From: Dillenia suffruticosa
Lineage: Eukaryota; Streptophyta; Magnoliopsida; Dilleniales; Dilleniaceae
Direction: 5' to 3'
NCBI GenBank assembly: GCA_033439265.1
Contig: JAVTVX010000035.1
Span: forward strand, 10,938,001 to 11,002,000
Length of the DNA: 64,000 bases
Part shown: piece after piece, positions 25,376 through 37,579 of the stretch
How the letters are laid out: every line of letters begins with the position of its first letter
Numbering within the stretch: position 1 is the first letter of the stretch
Translations under genes and position numbers: made by a program
The notes under the pieces: model-generated
Seen by the model: only the letters and a program-made list of their open reading frames with translations
The model's database searches: none
Told to the model about the DNA's origin: nothing

Positions 25376-27186
25376 TTGGGGGGTGGAAAGAATTGGGAAA
25401 AATGAGCTGGAACTGTAGAAAGAGATTTGGAAGAAACATATCATGTTGTGTGAGTTGTACTTCTAGATTAAGAAGAAAACTCACAATTCTTTCATCAAAT
25501 GAAATGGAAAAGAAAATAATAGTATATAAGTTAAGTGAATGATTGAGAAATAAAAAACCATTTTCTTTATTATTATTATTTTTCCCAATTTAATCACTCT
25601 TTCTAGTTCTTCCATCAATCATGAGAGAAACTAAAGTTTATGAAAAAATATAAAACCCAAACATGTGTCAGGTAAGAGGGAAAAGGAATTGAAAAATACA
25701 TCTCATTTTAAGAAATTTATGTCTCCCTTTAATATTTCATGGAGAATAATGTGAGTATGGTAACAAAGGGAAAATCCCCCCGGAAAAGACCCATTTAATT
25801 TCCTACTTCCTGTTTTAGTTTCTCAGTTCCTCTCCTCTTTGTATGCTATGGTTGCCAAGCAAGAAAGAAAAATCCCCAATCTCCACATTCCTTAAGACAG
25901 ATATCTTCCTAACGGATGGATAAACCCCCAGAAATCCTTCACAACTACAGATTCGAATTGACTGATGAATTAATGGCAAACAACACCATCGATCAAAGAA
26001 GAGAACGGAGTCCTGGCCGCTAGAATAAATGCAGAATCTTCATTACAGCTTTGAACAGAACCTTCATCTTCAGAAGGTGAAATTAATCGAGTGCAGAAGC
26101 GGATTTGGACTTTCAACGAGAAATTTAGAGAAATTTTGAATTTTTTTCTCAAAAATGAATTTTATGTAGTGATTGAGTATAAAAAGGGATTGTTTGATGC
26201 AGGCATTAGCTGGAAAATTTAAGAGTTCTAAGGCCTTATTTAATTTTTGGAGAAAAATTTAGGGCAAACGTTTTGCTGATGAAAGAGAGCCAGGGAAGGA
26301 GGAGAAATTCAATAGAAAAATTAAATTGAAATTGAAGCTGAAGCTGAAGGTGAAGCTCATCCAACTCAATTACGTTGATTCCTTTATTTAAATTTATTCG
26401 TTTATTTTTTGGGTTTGAAATGTTTTTTCCTCGACAGATGTTCAAAAATTTCAGAGCATCATATGGGTGATATGATAATTAAAAATAAGCTATGAAATGT
26501 AATTCTGGTTTTGTTAATTTATTATGTTAGGACCAAAAGTCAATTGGTTTAGTGAAACGTGTTAATAAATTCATCCTGTGTTCGACTTGACATAAAACAG
26601 ATTACGTTGGGAAGATAACCCCATAAATAAACTATTATAAGTCTCAGATTGGATTAGTCAGATCATGATTTCAGATACCGATTGGTATGGTATAAAAAAA
26701 AACATTATGTCAGGGGAAAAGTGCCAAATAAGAATAAATTACCCTTTCCTTTGCTAATTCAACCCCTCACGCAGAAAGAACAAAAATTATAACATTTTCC
26801 TTTAAAAAAATTACCCCACCACACACACACGTTCTAAAGAAGAAAGGCAAACGAAATTTGAGATTGAGAATATCTAAAAAATTGAAAATAAAAAATGCCA
26901 AAAGGCAAAAATTCCCATGTCTAACCCATGCTCAATCACTTCTTGATCAGTAAAACAAAACTGAAATGATTTCTTTTCTCATTTTTTTTCTTTTTTTTTT
27001 TTAAATGTAAAATGTGTACAGATCTCTAAATGATAGAATTCTATCCCTTCCTAAAATTTTTCTGCAGCCGGTCTGTATGAACAAGCATTTAGGAAACAAG
27101 GGAAAAAAAGGGCATAAAGATGGGGGCCAAAGTTATGTAATTTTTTCTTGTGCAAATAAAATGGGGTCTCCCATTGATTTGATATA
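24520..27186. other. Intergenic between beta-lyase pseudogene and response regulator
   Basis: The first several hundred bases correspond to the old beta-lyase 3' flank. A (CT)15 tract lies at 25343-25373. Open frames here (24553-24849 plus, 26236-26445 minus) have no recognisable motif. The last part, next to 27187, is the 3' flank of the response regulator. No other gene is seen. Confidence 0.5.
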
Positions 27187-28589
27187 TCAAACCACAGTGA
27201 GACCACTGTATCTTGGTCTTGTTCTATCAGGTGAAAGCCCTTCTTCTATTGCCTTTCTCTTGTTATTATTGCTACCTTGTGCTTGTTGTTGCTGTTGGGG
27301 TTGTTCTTGGGGCGATTCATCTTCTTCTTGTCGTTGTGATTGAATAATCATCTCCACTTCTGATTTTTCTTCTACTTGCTGTTTTTGAGGCTCTTGATGA
27401 TCCTTATATTTGGCTTTCAACATATGGGGTCTCAGTCTATTGACATCTGACAATTGAACTGGTTTCAAGAAAAATTCTTCTGCACCTTCTTCTAAACATC
27501 TGATCAACAATTCAAACAATTCCCATTAATCCCATCACAAAGAAAAACCCGATTTGCAATATCCTTAAGAAAATTGAATTTCAGATTTCTTTCCTCACCT
27601 TCTGATTCTTGAAGAATCATTCTCAGATGACATTATCACAACTGGTATGTTTCTCAATGACGATGATTCCTGAAAAGATAAAGACAAATGTCAAGTCGAT
27701 TAATTCCTTTGAATCAAATTCATATATTGGTATCTTCAATTCAAGAAAATGGAAAAAATTATCCCAATAAATTTCTATGGATCACATTCATCTGTTAGTA
27801 TTGTCGATTCAAGCAAATGACAAAAATTTAAAAAAAAAAAATAAAAAGAGAGACCCATGTTGGTAAAGATATTGATTTTTGAGCCATGTGACTAAAAATC
27901 ATTTTGGGAAGTAAAATCTTGATCCGAAAGATTTTCCATTGGAATATTTACCACAAAAAGAAAATTTAGAAGTGGTTGTGAAAAGAAAAGACTGAGAAAA
28001 AGAGAAACGTGAAATGATACTGAAAGGTAAAGACAAAAGGAATAAAAAAAAAAAACCGCATACCTTGATTTTCTTTAACAAGTCATATCCGGAAATTCCA
28101 GGCATACAATAATCTGTAATAATCAAATTCACTTCCACTTCCTGAAAAAAATTCACATATTCAAGACAAAATTAGAGAAATTGGAAAAAAAATAATCATA
28201 GGGGCAAATGCTTGAGAACCCAATAGGAACAAGTTATCAAACCTGATGATTATTTGGAGAAACTGAGGGTTGATTGGGATTACGTTGGTCATCTTCGTGA
28301 AAACCCAAAAATTCTAATGCTTTGCTACCAGAATCCACTGTAGTCACTGCTTTTAAAACAACATTAAAAACACATACCCAGATAAAGAAAAAATGTTAAA
28401 ACACAACCTTAAATGTCACTCCCAGTAACAACAATTTCCCAAATTTGTCATCTAGAGAGAGAGAGAGAGAGAAAGTTTAGTACCTTGATAAGAAGAGGTC
28501 TTGAGAAGCCTTTCAATGAGTTTTCTGTCTATTGGACTGTCATCAACAGCCAATACATGAAATTGTGAATCTGTTGCTATACTGCCCAT
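27187..28589 (-). CDS. ARR9: Type-A cytokinin response regulator, ARR8/ARR9-like
   Basis: Five minus-strand exons join cleanly: 28484-28589, 28243-28346, 28064-28141, 27599-27669, 27187-27499, giving 223 residues with all introns GT-AG. It is a single receiver domain (residues about 9-140): acidic pair D16-D17 in VLAVDDSP, phospho-acceptor D80 in [11 protein letters not shown]110 in VVIMSSEN, and K132 in EEFFLKPV. The C-terminal tail is rich in Gln and Glu and ends with [18 protein letters not shown], the signature of the ARR8/ARR9 subclade; there is no Myb DNA-binding domain, so it is type A. Such proteins take phosphate from histidine phosphotransfer proteins and dampen cytokinin signalling. 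No lesion is visible. It is convergent with the beta-lyase pseudogene, its neighbour in Arabidopsis as well. The assignment to ARR9 versus ARR8 is by clade and synteny. Confidence 0.95.
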
Positions 28590-28673
28590 TCTGAAGCCAA
28601 AACTCAAAGCAATAGAGGAAAACAAGAAAAGAGATTTTGTTCTTGTTTGTTGAGACCTGAGATTTGTGGTTAT

Positions 28674-28676
<3 letters not shown>

Positions 28677-28708
<32 letters not shown>
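28677..28708 (-). repeat. GA/CT tract in the response-regulator 5' leader
   Basis: About 16 GA units on the plus strand, i.e. CT-rich in the sense of the gene, about 90 bp upstream of its ATG. CT-rich leaders are common in plant genes, and GA tracts are binding sites for BBR/BPC proteins. A second GA tract lies in intron 1 (about 28453-28472). Confidence 0.85.
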
Positions 28709-28711
<3 letters not shown>

Positions 28712-28829
28712 ATGGGGAGGGTTTCTAATGGAGAGGAGGTGATGAAATATGTAATGAGAAAAGACCCACCAAAATCCACATCTCAGAAAGCAAGATCCGA
28801 CCAGATTTCAGCCGATTCTCCACACATTT

Positions 28830-28836
28830 TTTTATA
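28830..28836 (-). promoter_or_regulatory. Candidate TATA box of the response regulator
   Basis: TATAAAA on the minus strand, 240 bp upstream of the ATG. It would place transcription start near 28800 and give a leader of about 210 bases containing the CT tract. Close by, 28788-28808 carries AGATC and AGATT, which fit the short core bound by type-B response regulators; such short motifs also occur by chance. Confidence 0.4.
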
Positions 28837-29161
28837 AGTTGGGTTTTGAATTAGAAGCCAAGCAAGCAAATGCACACACAATATAATATTATTAAAAATC
28901 GAAGGAAATCTTTAAAAAAATCAAATCAAATAAAATACTTTGATTTGGTTTGGGTTTGGGTTGCCATTATAAAGACTCTCTTTGAGAGATTTAGGAGAAG
29001 GTGGGTTTTATAGGTCAAAAAATTGTATGCAGAGAAAGATGTGAAAGAAAAAAAAAATGAAAGCAAAAGAGAAGTTGTGAGGTGGGGGAGGCTGGAGGTG
29101 CCGTAGGACCCACCAAAATCCTCCTTAAAGATACAGCTGATGTCAGCTGACTTGCCCTTTA

Positions 29162-29204
29162 CTCTCTCTCTCTCTCTCTCTCACATATGAGAGAGAGAGA
29201 GAGA
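29162..29204. promoter_or_regulatory. CT/GA inverted repeat (hairpin) upstream of the response regulator
   Basis: A CT run changes to a GA run across the loop CATA, giving a perfect 17-bp stem (29167-29183 with 29188-29204). It lies about 600 bp upstream of the response-regulator ATG. It can form a cruciform or hairpin and presents GA-repeat sites on both strands. Confidence 0.6.
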
Positions 29205-29369
29205 TTGTGTGTGAAATCATGCGCTGTTTCTTACCATATCTTGAGCAGTTGAGGGGGGAGAGTGGTTTAAAAGACTAAAAGATGGCAATTGGGTTTGATT
29301 CCCTTTCTAAGATTTGTTTCCCATGGCCATTTAATGTCTCCACTCTCCACCACCATTTATTCATCTCAC

Positions 29370-29417
29370 AATCCCAATCCCAATCCCAATCCCAATCCCA
29401 ATCCCAATCCCAATCCC
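29370..29417. repeat. (AATCCC)8 hexamer array with phased CCAAT boxes
   Basis: Eight exact 6-bp units, creating seven CCCAAT motifs at a strict 6-bp spacing about 780-830 bp upstream of the response-regulator ATG. Overlapping open frames here give Ser-Gln or Asn-Pro dipeptide strings and are not called as genes. Confidence 0.9.
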
Positions 29418-30732
29418 ATTCACTTACACACATTTTCATGCATTTTCCCACTCTCGCACCCTCCCCCCTTGCGGGTCAATTTCCCACCTGGACCCCTTAA
29501 CCATACCCATTATATTTATGTTTATATTTTTCAATTTTCTTTTCCTTTCTTTTATTTATCCAAACCCGTACCATACATAGGTATGTGCGTGTATGGATAC
29601 GTGTGTGTCTGCACGTGTGGATGGATGTCTCCTCTCCTGCTATCCATGACCATGAGGGGACCAAAAAATAATATAGGTAAAATTTACTAAAATAAGACTC
29701 ATAAATGAAGATTAACTTATGAAAATTATATTAGTTTCAAGGTTACTTTCAATATTTTTGCACTCTCAATGCTCAACCAGTAGAGAGAGAAAGTATGTGT
29801 TACGGGGAATGAATGAGAGTGAAAATTAATGAAAACTTTGCTTTGTTTTTAAAATAAAACTTTGTTATTTTCCTAGGAGTGAAAAAATCTGAATGTAAAG
29901 TTGTGAATTGCTTTGAATACAATCTACTTTTTTTTTTTTTTTATGTATTTTTAATCAATATTATTATTATTATTATTATGGTTGTTGTTATGTCTCTTTG
30001 TATTTTGAGCCTACAAATTTATGATAACATCATCCATTTTCCTTAAGTTTTATTTATTTTGGCTGAAGAAAAATTAGTTGGGTACCTCAATCCATGTGTT
30101 GTTGTTTTTGATGTGGTCTTATTAACCCCCTTGAAAACCAAGTTTCCTTGGAGAAGTTAAGAGTTCGAACCCTAACCGGCAAGGTTCAGTTTGTTCATCA
30201 AGAGATTGTTTTTCACCCCCCCCCCCCAAAAAAAAAAAAAAAAAAAAAAATCAAGAGATTGTCACAACCCGGCTCGCCCATTCACTAAAAGATGTTGGGT
30301 TTGAACAATGAAAGGAAACAAAGCATGGAGAGATGCAGGATGTGAGTTAAGATGTTGATGTGGAAATCAAGGGAAGTCATTGGAAATGGTTGGAAATGGG
30401 GGTGTTGGGATAGAAGGAGAGAAAGAGAGAAGAATTGAAGGAGAAAGAAATAGAGAAAGAGAGGGAGATGATAGAAACAGAGGGAGACGGGAGAAGCAGA
30501 GAGAGAGAGAGAGAGAGATAGAGGAAGGGAGAGAGAGGAGAACGCAAAAGAAAAAACTCAATCAATCAATTCATATTTTCCATTTCTCTTCTCTTGCATA
30601 TTACAGATTTTATACAATCTATTCTAAGGTCTTAACAACTTTCAGTTGGTTGATGGGATCGACCAACTGAATTCTAATAACTCAATCTAACAACACACTT
30701 CTTAAACTAACCATTGGTATACAATCTGTTAC
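29418..30732. other. Intergenic DNA with homopolymer and GA-rich stretches
   Basis: Contains a C14/A23-type junction (30217-30250), an ATT microsatellite (about 29956-29978) and a purine-rich block at 30410-30545 whose open frames on both strands are low-complexity. No gene is recognised. Confidence 0.5.
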
Positions 30733-30850
30733 AGAGGTCAATAGATGTGCAGATGTTCTAACTAGACAGGTTTTCCTGACTCCTGCGGGGCTCATGAGTT
30801 AATTTTTCCTTGACGTATTATGTGTTAAAGAGTGATATCAAGGGTATTAT
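30715..30850 (+). mobile_element. LINE RNase H tail fragment
   Basis: Translation gives TEVNRCADVLTR and then LTPAGLMS before a stop. This fits the last part of the RNase H domain of plant L1-type elements, where R-E-x-N-R-x-A-D-x-L-A-R is conserved. A 5'-truncated copy is likely; an AAT-type repeat and A-run follow at 30857-30888, as a LINE tail would give. There is no defined target duplication. Confidence 0.45.
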
Positions 30851-30889
30851 TTAAATAATAATAATAATAATAAAAAAAAACAATTTATT

Positions 30890-33800
30890 TCATCCGTTTA
30901 TTATTATTAAAAAAAAGTTAAGAGGCTGAATTAGTAATATTATTAAACAAAAAATAATGAACAATAAAACTTATATCTGATTCAAATAATAAATCTGATT
31001 AAAAACTTTGTTCAATGCCCATTGGATAAACCGCTCTAAACGTTAAGATTTTAACAATAAATCACTATTATATCTGACCCAAATCTGATTTAATAGAGTA
31101 TACAAGTAGAGCCATTAGCATTAGCGTCGGATGGCAACCAGGAATTTTCACTCTTAAATATTTAAATTGAAATTTTACGAAAAAAAAGGTTAAATATTTT
31201 GTGTTTTTTTTTTTCACCACCGTATTCAGATTTTACTCGATTAATCCAGTTTAAATACTGTAAGATTTATTTTTAAGGGTTGATTCTCCCAAATAATTTT
31301 TTGTCATTTTCAAATCTTGAATTCAAGATTTCTGATTAAGGGGTAGAATGCTATTGATCATTCAATACAAAGGACTTTGATAGATATTTTGTGTTTAATG
31401 TCAATATTAATGAACTATATATATTTTTTTGTATTTTTACTTGTGATCATTTCGTTTAATTAATTATTTCATCTTGTTCATTGTGTTTGAAACATTTTAT
31501 AATTTGGTTAGTCTCGGCTCATTTTTGTACATTTTTTAAAGTTATTATTCTTTTAATACAGACACGATGTTTTCTATATTATAGTAATGATGGGCAAAAC
31601 AGTGTTTTTAGGGCCAAAATGACCAAAGGAGGCACCATGATATGTGTGTGTAGGGTGCTGTTTAGTAGCATACATCCGCCTGGTCAGGTCATGAGATACT
31701 AATTTCTCTTAAATAAATTTTTTGATTTAAATTTTATTTATAAAGAAAATATGTATTAAAAGAGATTTAATTTTTAAGAGTTCAATCTAAATTGAATTTG
31801 TATAAAATTAATGTAGTTAATATATATATATATATATAACTTTTTTTTTTTGGAAAAATGAAAATAGACCCCAAAAAACTTAAGGTAAATATGCCCTCAC
31901 AAGTGAGTTATTTAAATTTAAAGTAATAAATTGTCTTGTAGGACAATTTTATTCAAAGTTTTAATTATTACAAAAAAAAAAAAAAATCAATCGTCTTATT
32001 TTTCTATCATTTTAATTCGGTGGTAATAGTACTTCTGATGGCGACAATGTTATCGAATAAATCATGAATGATTTTCTTGGGCAAAAGATATTGATGGACT
32101 TTTATTTCCCTAATAGAAATATCTTGAAAAATCCAGCCCATGGAATTTCTTTTCTTACTTGGGCATTGAAACTTCTCATCAAATCATTCCGGACATGACC
32201 GGACCATACAATTGTTGTAATATTTCAAAAATAATTTTGTCGATTCAAACAAGAAAAATAAGTGTTTTGGGGATATCATATGAAAATATTTAAAGTTTTG
32301 CAGACTTTTCCAACCTAGTTTCATTTTGCTACATTGAAAAATTCCACACGCGCGCCCACACACACACACACACACACACACAAACAAAGTTGGAGAAATT
32401 GAAAGATTATTGATCATCTAGAGATCTAATATGAACGCATCTAAGTTATGTATTAATTATTATTCATTAAACACCGTTTCAAGAAACGGAGAAAGACTCA
32501 AATTCGATCTCTTATATCCATATTTCAAAGAAAAACTTGAATTTGAAAATCCTGAATTATAAATTAATTATGTTAATACAGAGTAAGATTTGATTTAGGA
32601 AATTTATTTGGTTAAGTGGTACCAAAAAATATGACAATCATTAAATTACAATATATGTTCAATTTGTCATGATTTGATTTCGAAGACTAGATAAGAGAAA
32701 ATTGAATCTCATAAAAAAAAAAAAAAAAAAAATTCAAAACATAAAATAGTGAAGTAAACTTATGAAAATAAAGAGAAGAACATTCATTTTCACCTCTAGG
32801 AATAACGTCTCAAAAAAAAAAATAAAAAAGAAAAATAAAAAAAGAGAAGAACATTCCACGATGTTATATCATAATATTATTATATTATATTATATTATAT
32901 TATATATATTTTTTTGCTTGTCCCCATGGCGCGTACACAATGGAGGGTTTCAATATGTTTATAAAGCCAAATCATTTAATAAATGATTTTATAAATTTTG
33001 AGACGTTTGATAATCAAAGGAAGAAAAAACCACTTAAATTAATTAATTTTAAAAAATAAAATCTCGCTAACTTTTCTAAAATACAGATTCTTCATCATCA
33101 TTAAAAATTGTTAGATAAAAATGCCTATATTAAAAAAAATATTTTACAAATTTCCTTATTTTTGGATAATGATTTATTTATTTTTGTAATATTATTATTA
33201 AATTATTAATGTTAATCTTAATTATTTCTTATAGTATTTAATTTCATCAAAGTGAAAAATAAATTATCTTATATCTATATATGTGTGTGTTTTTATGTTC
33301 ATAATTAAAAATGTATAAAATTATACATAACTAAATTCTACTATTTGTGTATTATATGGTTTTCTTTCTTATATATTTTAAAATCCTCTTTATGAAGTTT
33401 TGTAGAAACGGATCATTTTGAATTTCTTTTGTTATAAATTCTTAATTATAACCTGTTACTCGTAAAATTTTTTTCTCAAATATAATGTATTAGCAAATAA
33501 GATCTAATTCTAAATATTATTTCAAATATTTTACTATAACATTACAAAAATATAAAAGTATTTACCGATTCAAAACTACATTTCAGTTACCATATAATAT
33601 AATCATTTGCATGTGGTCTTTTGAAATTATCTCAACTAGTTTAATTTGCCCTTTTGTTTTATGCTACTGGAAATATTTTTTAATTAAAATAATTTTTTAA
33701 GAAAATATATTATTTTCTTGTGAGTAAAAATCAAATTTCTCTAAAAAGAGATTAAAATTATGGGCGTATCAATATTTTTTTTTAATAAAAAATACCCACC

Positions 33801-36586
33801 TAATTTTAGTTGAATTTTCTCAAGCGGTCCCCAATTGTAAAACCTTCACAAACCAAATATGTCATTGAATATACTAAAATCATCAAGATTTTAAATTTTC
33901 TAAAATTTTTCAAAATGGTAAGGTGCAAAATGAAATTTATCGACAAAATTTGCAGATAAATATATGTATATAAATATTTCCCAAAAAATTAATTCACAAG
34001 AAAATTCATAATAATTCACAAAAATTGACTAAATATTTCATTAATAGTAGCAATTTCAAAAAAAAATATTGGAAAATTTTTTAGATATTTCATAATGTCA
34101 TATTTCATTACATATTTTGCTAATTATTATTTCTACTATGCATGGGCTCAGTATATTTTGAAGTAAAATATTAGTAAAATAGCCTGGTAAAAAAATTTTA
34201 AATTTGAAATTGCAAGAAAACAACAAAGTAAAATTTCTTACCTTGGGTCAAGTCAAATATTTGATCTCAACATAAAAGAACTTAAGACACATATTATGGG
34301 ATTATATTTTTCCCAGATCAAATCAAGTTGAAGTACGTTGTTTGCAGCTCCCAGCTGGAATGTTGGCTGCATTTCATGATGTGACAATATCTGAATTATG
34401 TTTGTAATATGAATTTAATAAAGTAGAATATACATTGTAATATGGATGAATTTCGTTTTTTTTTTTAATATAAATACACTATATACATATTAAACTTGTT
34501 ATTTTAGAAAATTATATAATATGAAATGACGTATTATGATATAAAAACTTTTATTTTTTCATAATTTTGTAGCAACTGTATTTTTTGATAAATTTTTTAT
34601 TTTAAAAAATTACTAAATTCAATGAAAAATATCTCTATTTTAAAAAATGGGTGCTAGGAATTTATATTGGAAGAGGGTTTCGGATAATTGATGGAGGAAG
34701 CAAAGATTCTCCCGACAGACTTTACAATTCATGGTACAACATCTTATCACACGTAAATGTTTTTTCTCTTGCAAGATTTACGAAGGGCTTGTTTGTTTGG
34801 TGGGGCCTAACCTAAAAATGATGTGAGTAAACCTCCCCACAACACAATCTTCCCAACCAGCTCCAATATTGTGTTATATCATTTCACCAAAGATCATGCT
34901 TTGCTTCCTTTCTCTCTTATGTCCTCTCAATGTCTCGTGCTGTCTGGCCTTATTCCTCAGGCATATCTTTTCCATTATTTATAGGATGCCCACGTTTTGG
35001 CTCCAATGTCCCTCCTCCCTGGAAAAAAAAAAAAAAAAAAACTTTTGTTTTTTTTAGTCATGAAATTACATATTAATTAATTTTATTTTAACATCTATAA
35101 GTAATTTTTAACGTAATTTTTTTATTCCCATATTTTGAATACAAAATTTAATTAAAAATCTAATATTTTATCTCATAATTAGATTGACCGTCTATTAATT
35201 AAAAAAAAAATCCTTAGTATTTAAAAGAAGAAAAATAGGTAAAAGTGCACGGAAAAAAGTTGCATTTGACGGGAAATTCGGGTATTAGAAATTTAGAATT
35301 TCAAATTGTAAAATAGAATGCTAATTTCGCATATTCTAAAAGTTTAGAGTACAAAAAATAATAAATATTGAAATTTGATCGCAAATAACACGGAAATTCA
35401 AGTGTACTTTTCCTGTAATTATGATAAAACACATGATATGGTGTTCATTATTATAGCTATGATAAAAAAATTCCATGACTACTTTGCAAGGACAATAATG
35501 CCTCCCGTTGCTAGGGCTGAAAGCAATTTATGTATTTATTTTTAATTTGCTTCACTTACTAAGAAGAGGACCAATGACAGTAACCATGTGTTACGCAAGG
35601 GCATATTACTTGTTGAATACGAAATCGTAAAAATTTAAATATTAGATTTAGATCTTAAAAAATATTTAAGTAAAAATTATTTACTATTTGTATTCCCCAT
35701 GAGAACAGGAGAGCATATTACTAGTGAATAGGGAGCTATGTTATGGATCAGTGATAGTTGAATTGTAAGAGATTGGATTGATTTCCTGTAGATAAATTGA
35801 CATAGGAGCTCGGATAGCTATTATCGAGAGTATCCACCTTTACCGCGAATCTCAATTATTTTAAAAAATATTTATTCCGAAAAAGGTCTCAAATATTATT
35901 GTTATTTTTTTTGGAGAATGTACTAAAATGATAAAAAAAATATATATATCACATAATATTTTTGAAAGGAATCGATAAATACGCACATAAAAAAAAAAAG
36001 AAAAAAAAGAATGGGGTGCCCTTGTAATTACAATATTTCTTATAAAAATTATTTAAAATTTTGGTATTTGTTTTACACACACGTAATGTATAGCAAAACT
36101 TTTGTATTTATTATGTACATAAGCAAGTAGTATATTATTTAAAATTTAAAAGAAGAAAAGGAAGGAATAGATTCAGAAGGGGTGGGAACAAATCCCGCAA
36201 GAATGCAAATAAAAAACTCCTTGTGAACAAGATATGTATGGCAGTATTTTGGGAGTGTTTTTCTTATATTGTTAAAAGTTTTCCTTAATTGGGTCATGTA
36301 AACAATTGATTCAGATGAAAATCTAAACATTAGATTATTGGCCTAAATATGATAAAAAAAAAAATTTATTTACTTCTACATTTTCTGAAACTATTTATAA
36401 AACATAAAGGATAACGCTGAATGGCAAATTTCGAGGGATGGAGGGTGGGGAGAGAGAAGGGCAAGTGGTAGTAGACAAGAAAGGCAGGAAGAAACAGGTA
36501 GGATCATAGCAGAGTGTGTCTTCCCCGCAGGAACCTTGCACATGTCGTTTACACCTTTCAAATTCAATCATAATGTTCGTTCCCTC

Positions 36587-36592
<6 letters not shown>
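30890..36592. other. Very AT-rich gene desert
   Basis: No exon-like reading frame longer than chance. It holds simple repeats: (TA) near 31820-31838, (CA)13 at 32357-32382, TATTA-type repeats at 32876-32906 and several A- and T-runs. Some of the sequence is probably decayed transposon, but no ends could be set. Confidence 0.5.

Positions 36593-36633
<41 letters not shown>
36593..36633. repeat. (CT)n microsatellite
   Basis: About 20 uninterrupted TC units. A shorter (GA)13 tract lies at 37012-37038 in the opposite sense, about 400 bp away. Confidence 0.95.
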
Positions 36634-36634
<1 letters not shown>

Positions 36635-37005
36635 AAAAAGTACACTCGGGACCAATGAATCACTCTTGGGATCTTGTCCTTAACCCAATATCGTCAGTGT
36701 AATATAGTTTTATGTTATTTTTTTATATTATATTAAAGGATATTTAAAATTATAATTTAATTAATTTTATTTAAAATTTATAATAATTTATTTAAATGAA
36801 ATTATCCTTCCAAAATAATTTGTTTCATATTTAAATTATAAATCAAACTCATAATCAAATCTAATACCATATTTAACTAAATTAACCAATCAATAATATT
36901 ATTTATAGTTTTGAAAATCTCGATGACCACCGTCTCTTCTTCCGTGAATTTCTCACTTACGAAAGAACGACCACAAACAAAAACACTAACGAAATTCTTG
37001 ACAGA

Positions 37006-37043
<38 letters not shown>

Positions 37044-37579
37044 AAGTTAGGGAAATTTCAGGCCGTCCACTAACTCGGGATGGGGGAAAAAAAAATCCCA
37101 AAATCTGCCGAACCGGGTCAAACCGCACGGATATGTGGATTGACCTGCTGACTCACCGTCCAGGTTCAAACATTAAAAAAGACGAGCTTTGGGGTCATCA
37201 GAAGTTTTGACCAATAAACAAAATAATATGAAAATACAATTGCTTACCGTATTTTATTTTAGGGTAATATATGCAAAGAAGAAGTTCTAAACATGTACAT
37301 GATGAGAACAAGAGAAAATTCCAATCTTGGATATGTAGGGTTATAAAAAAATATATTCCAATATAACACCACTCTCAAAGTCAAGATAGTATGGTATTAT
37401 AAAAATCAATTTGAATTAGGAAATCAGGTCAAGAATGTTACAAATAGAGTGAGACTGATAAAAATATTAATTAGAAATGTAAAGAAACTTGACAACACAC
37501 CTACTAATATGCTGATTGAATAAAGTGGCAATCATTCTCAGTAATTTGCTATATTTATGAAAGATATCACTATCGGCAA

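Noticed and set aside
27014..27343. 109-codon plus-strand frame
   Set aside because: Antisense to exon 5 and the 3' flank of the response regulator.
29282..29690. Ser-Gln and Asn-Pro dipeptide frames
   Set aside because: Produced by the AATCCC hexamer array.
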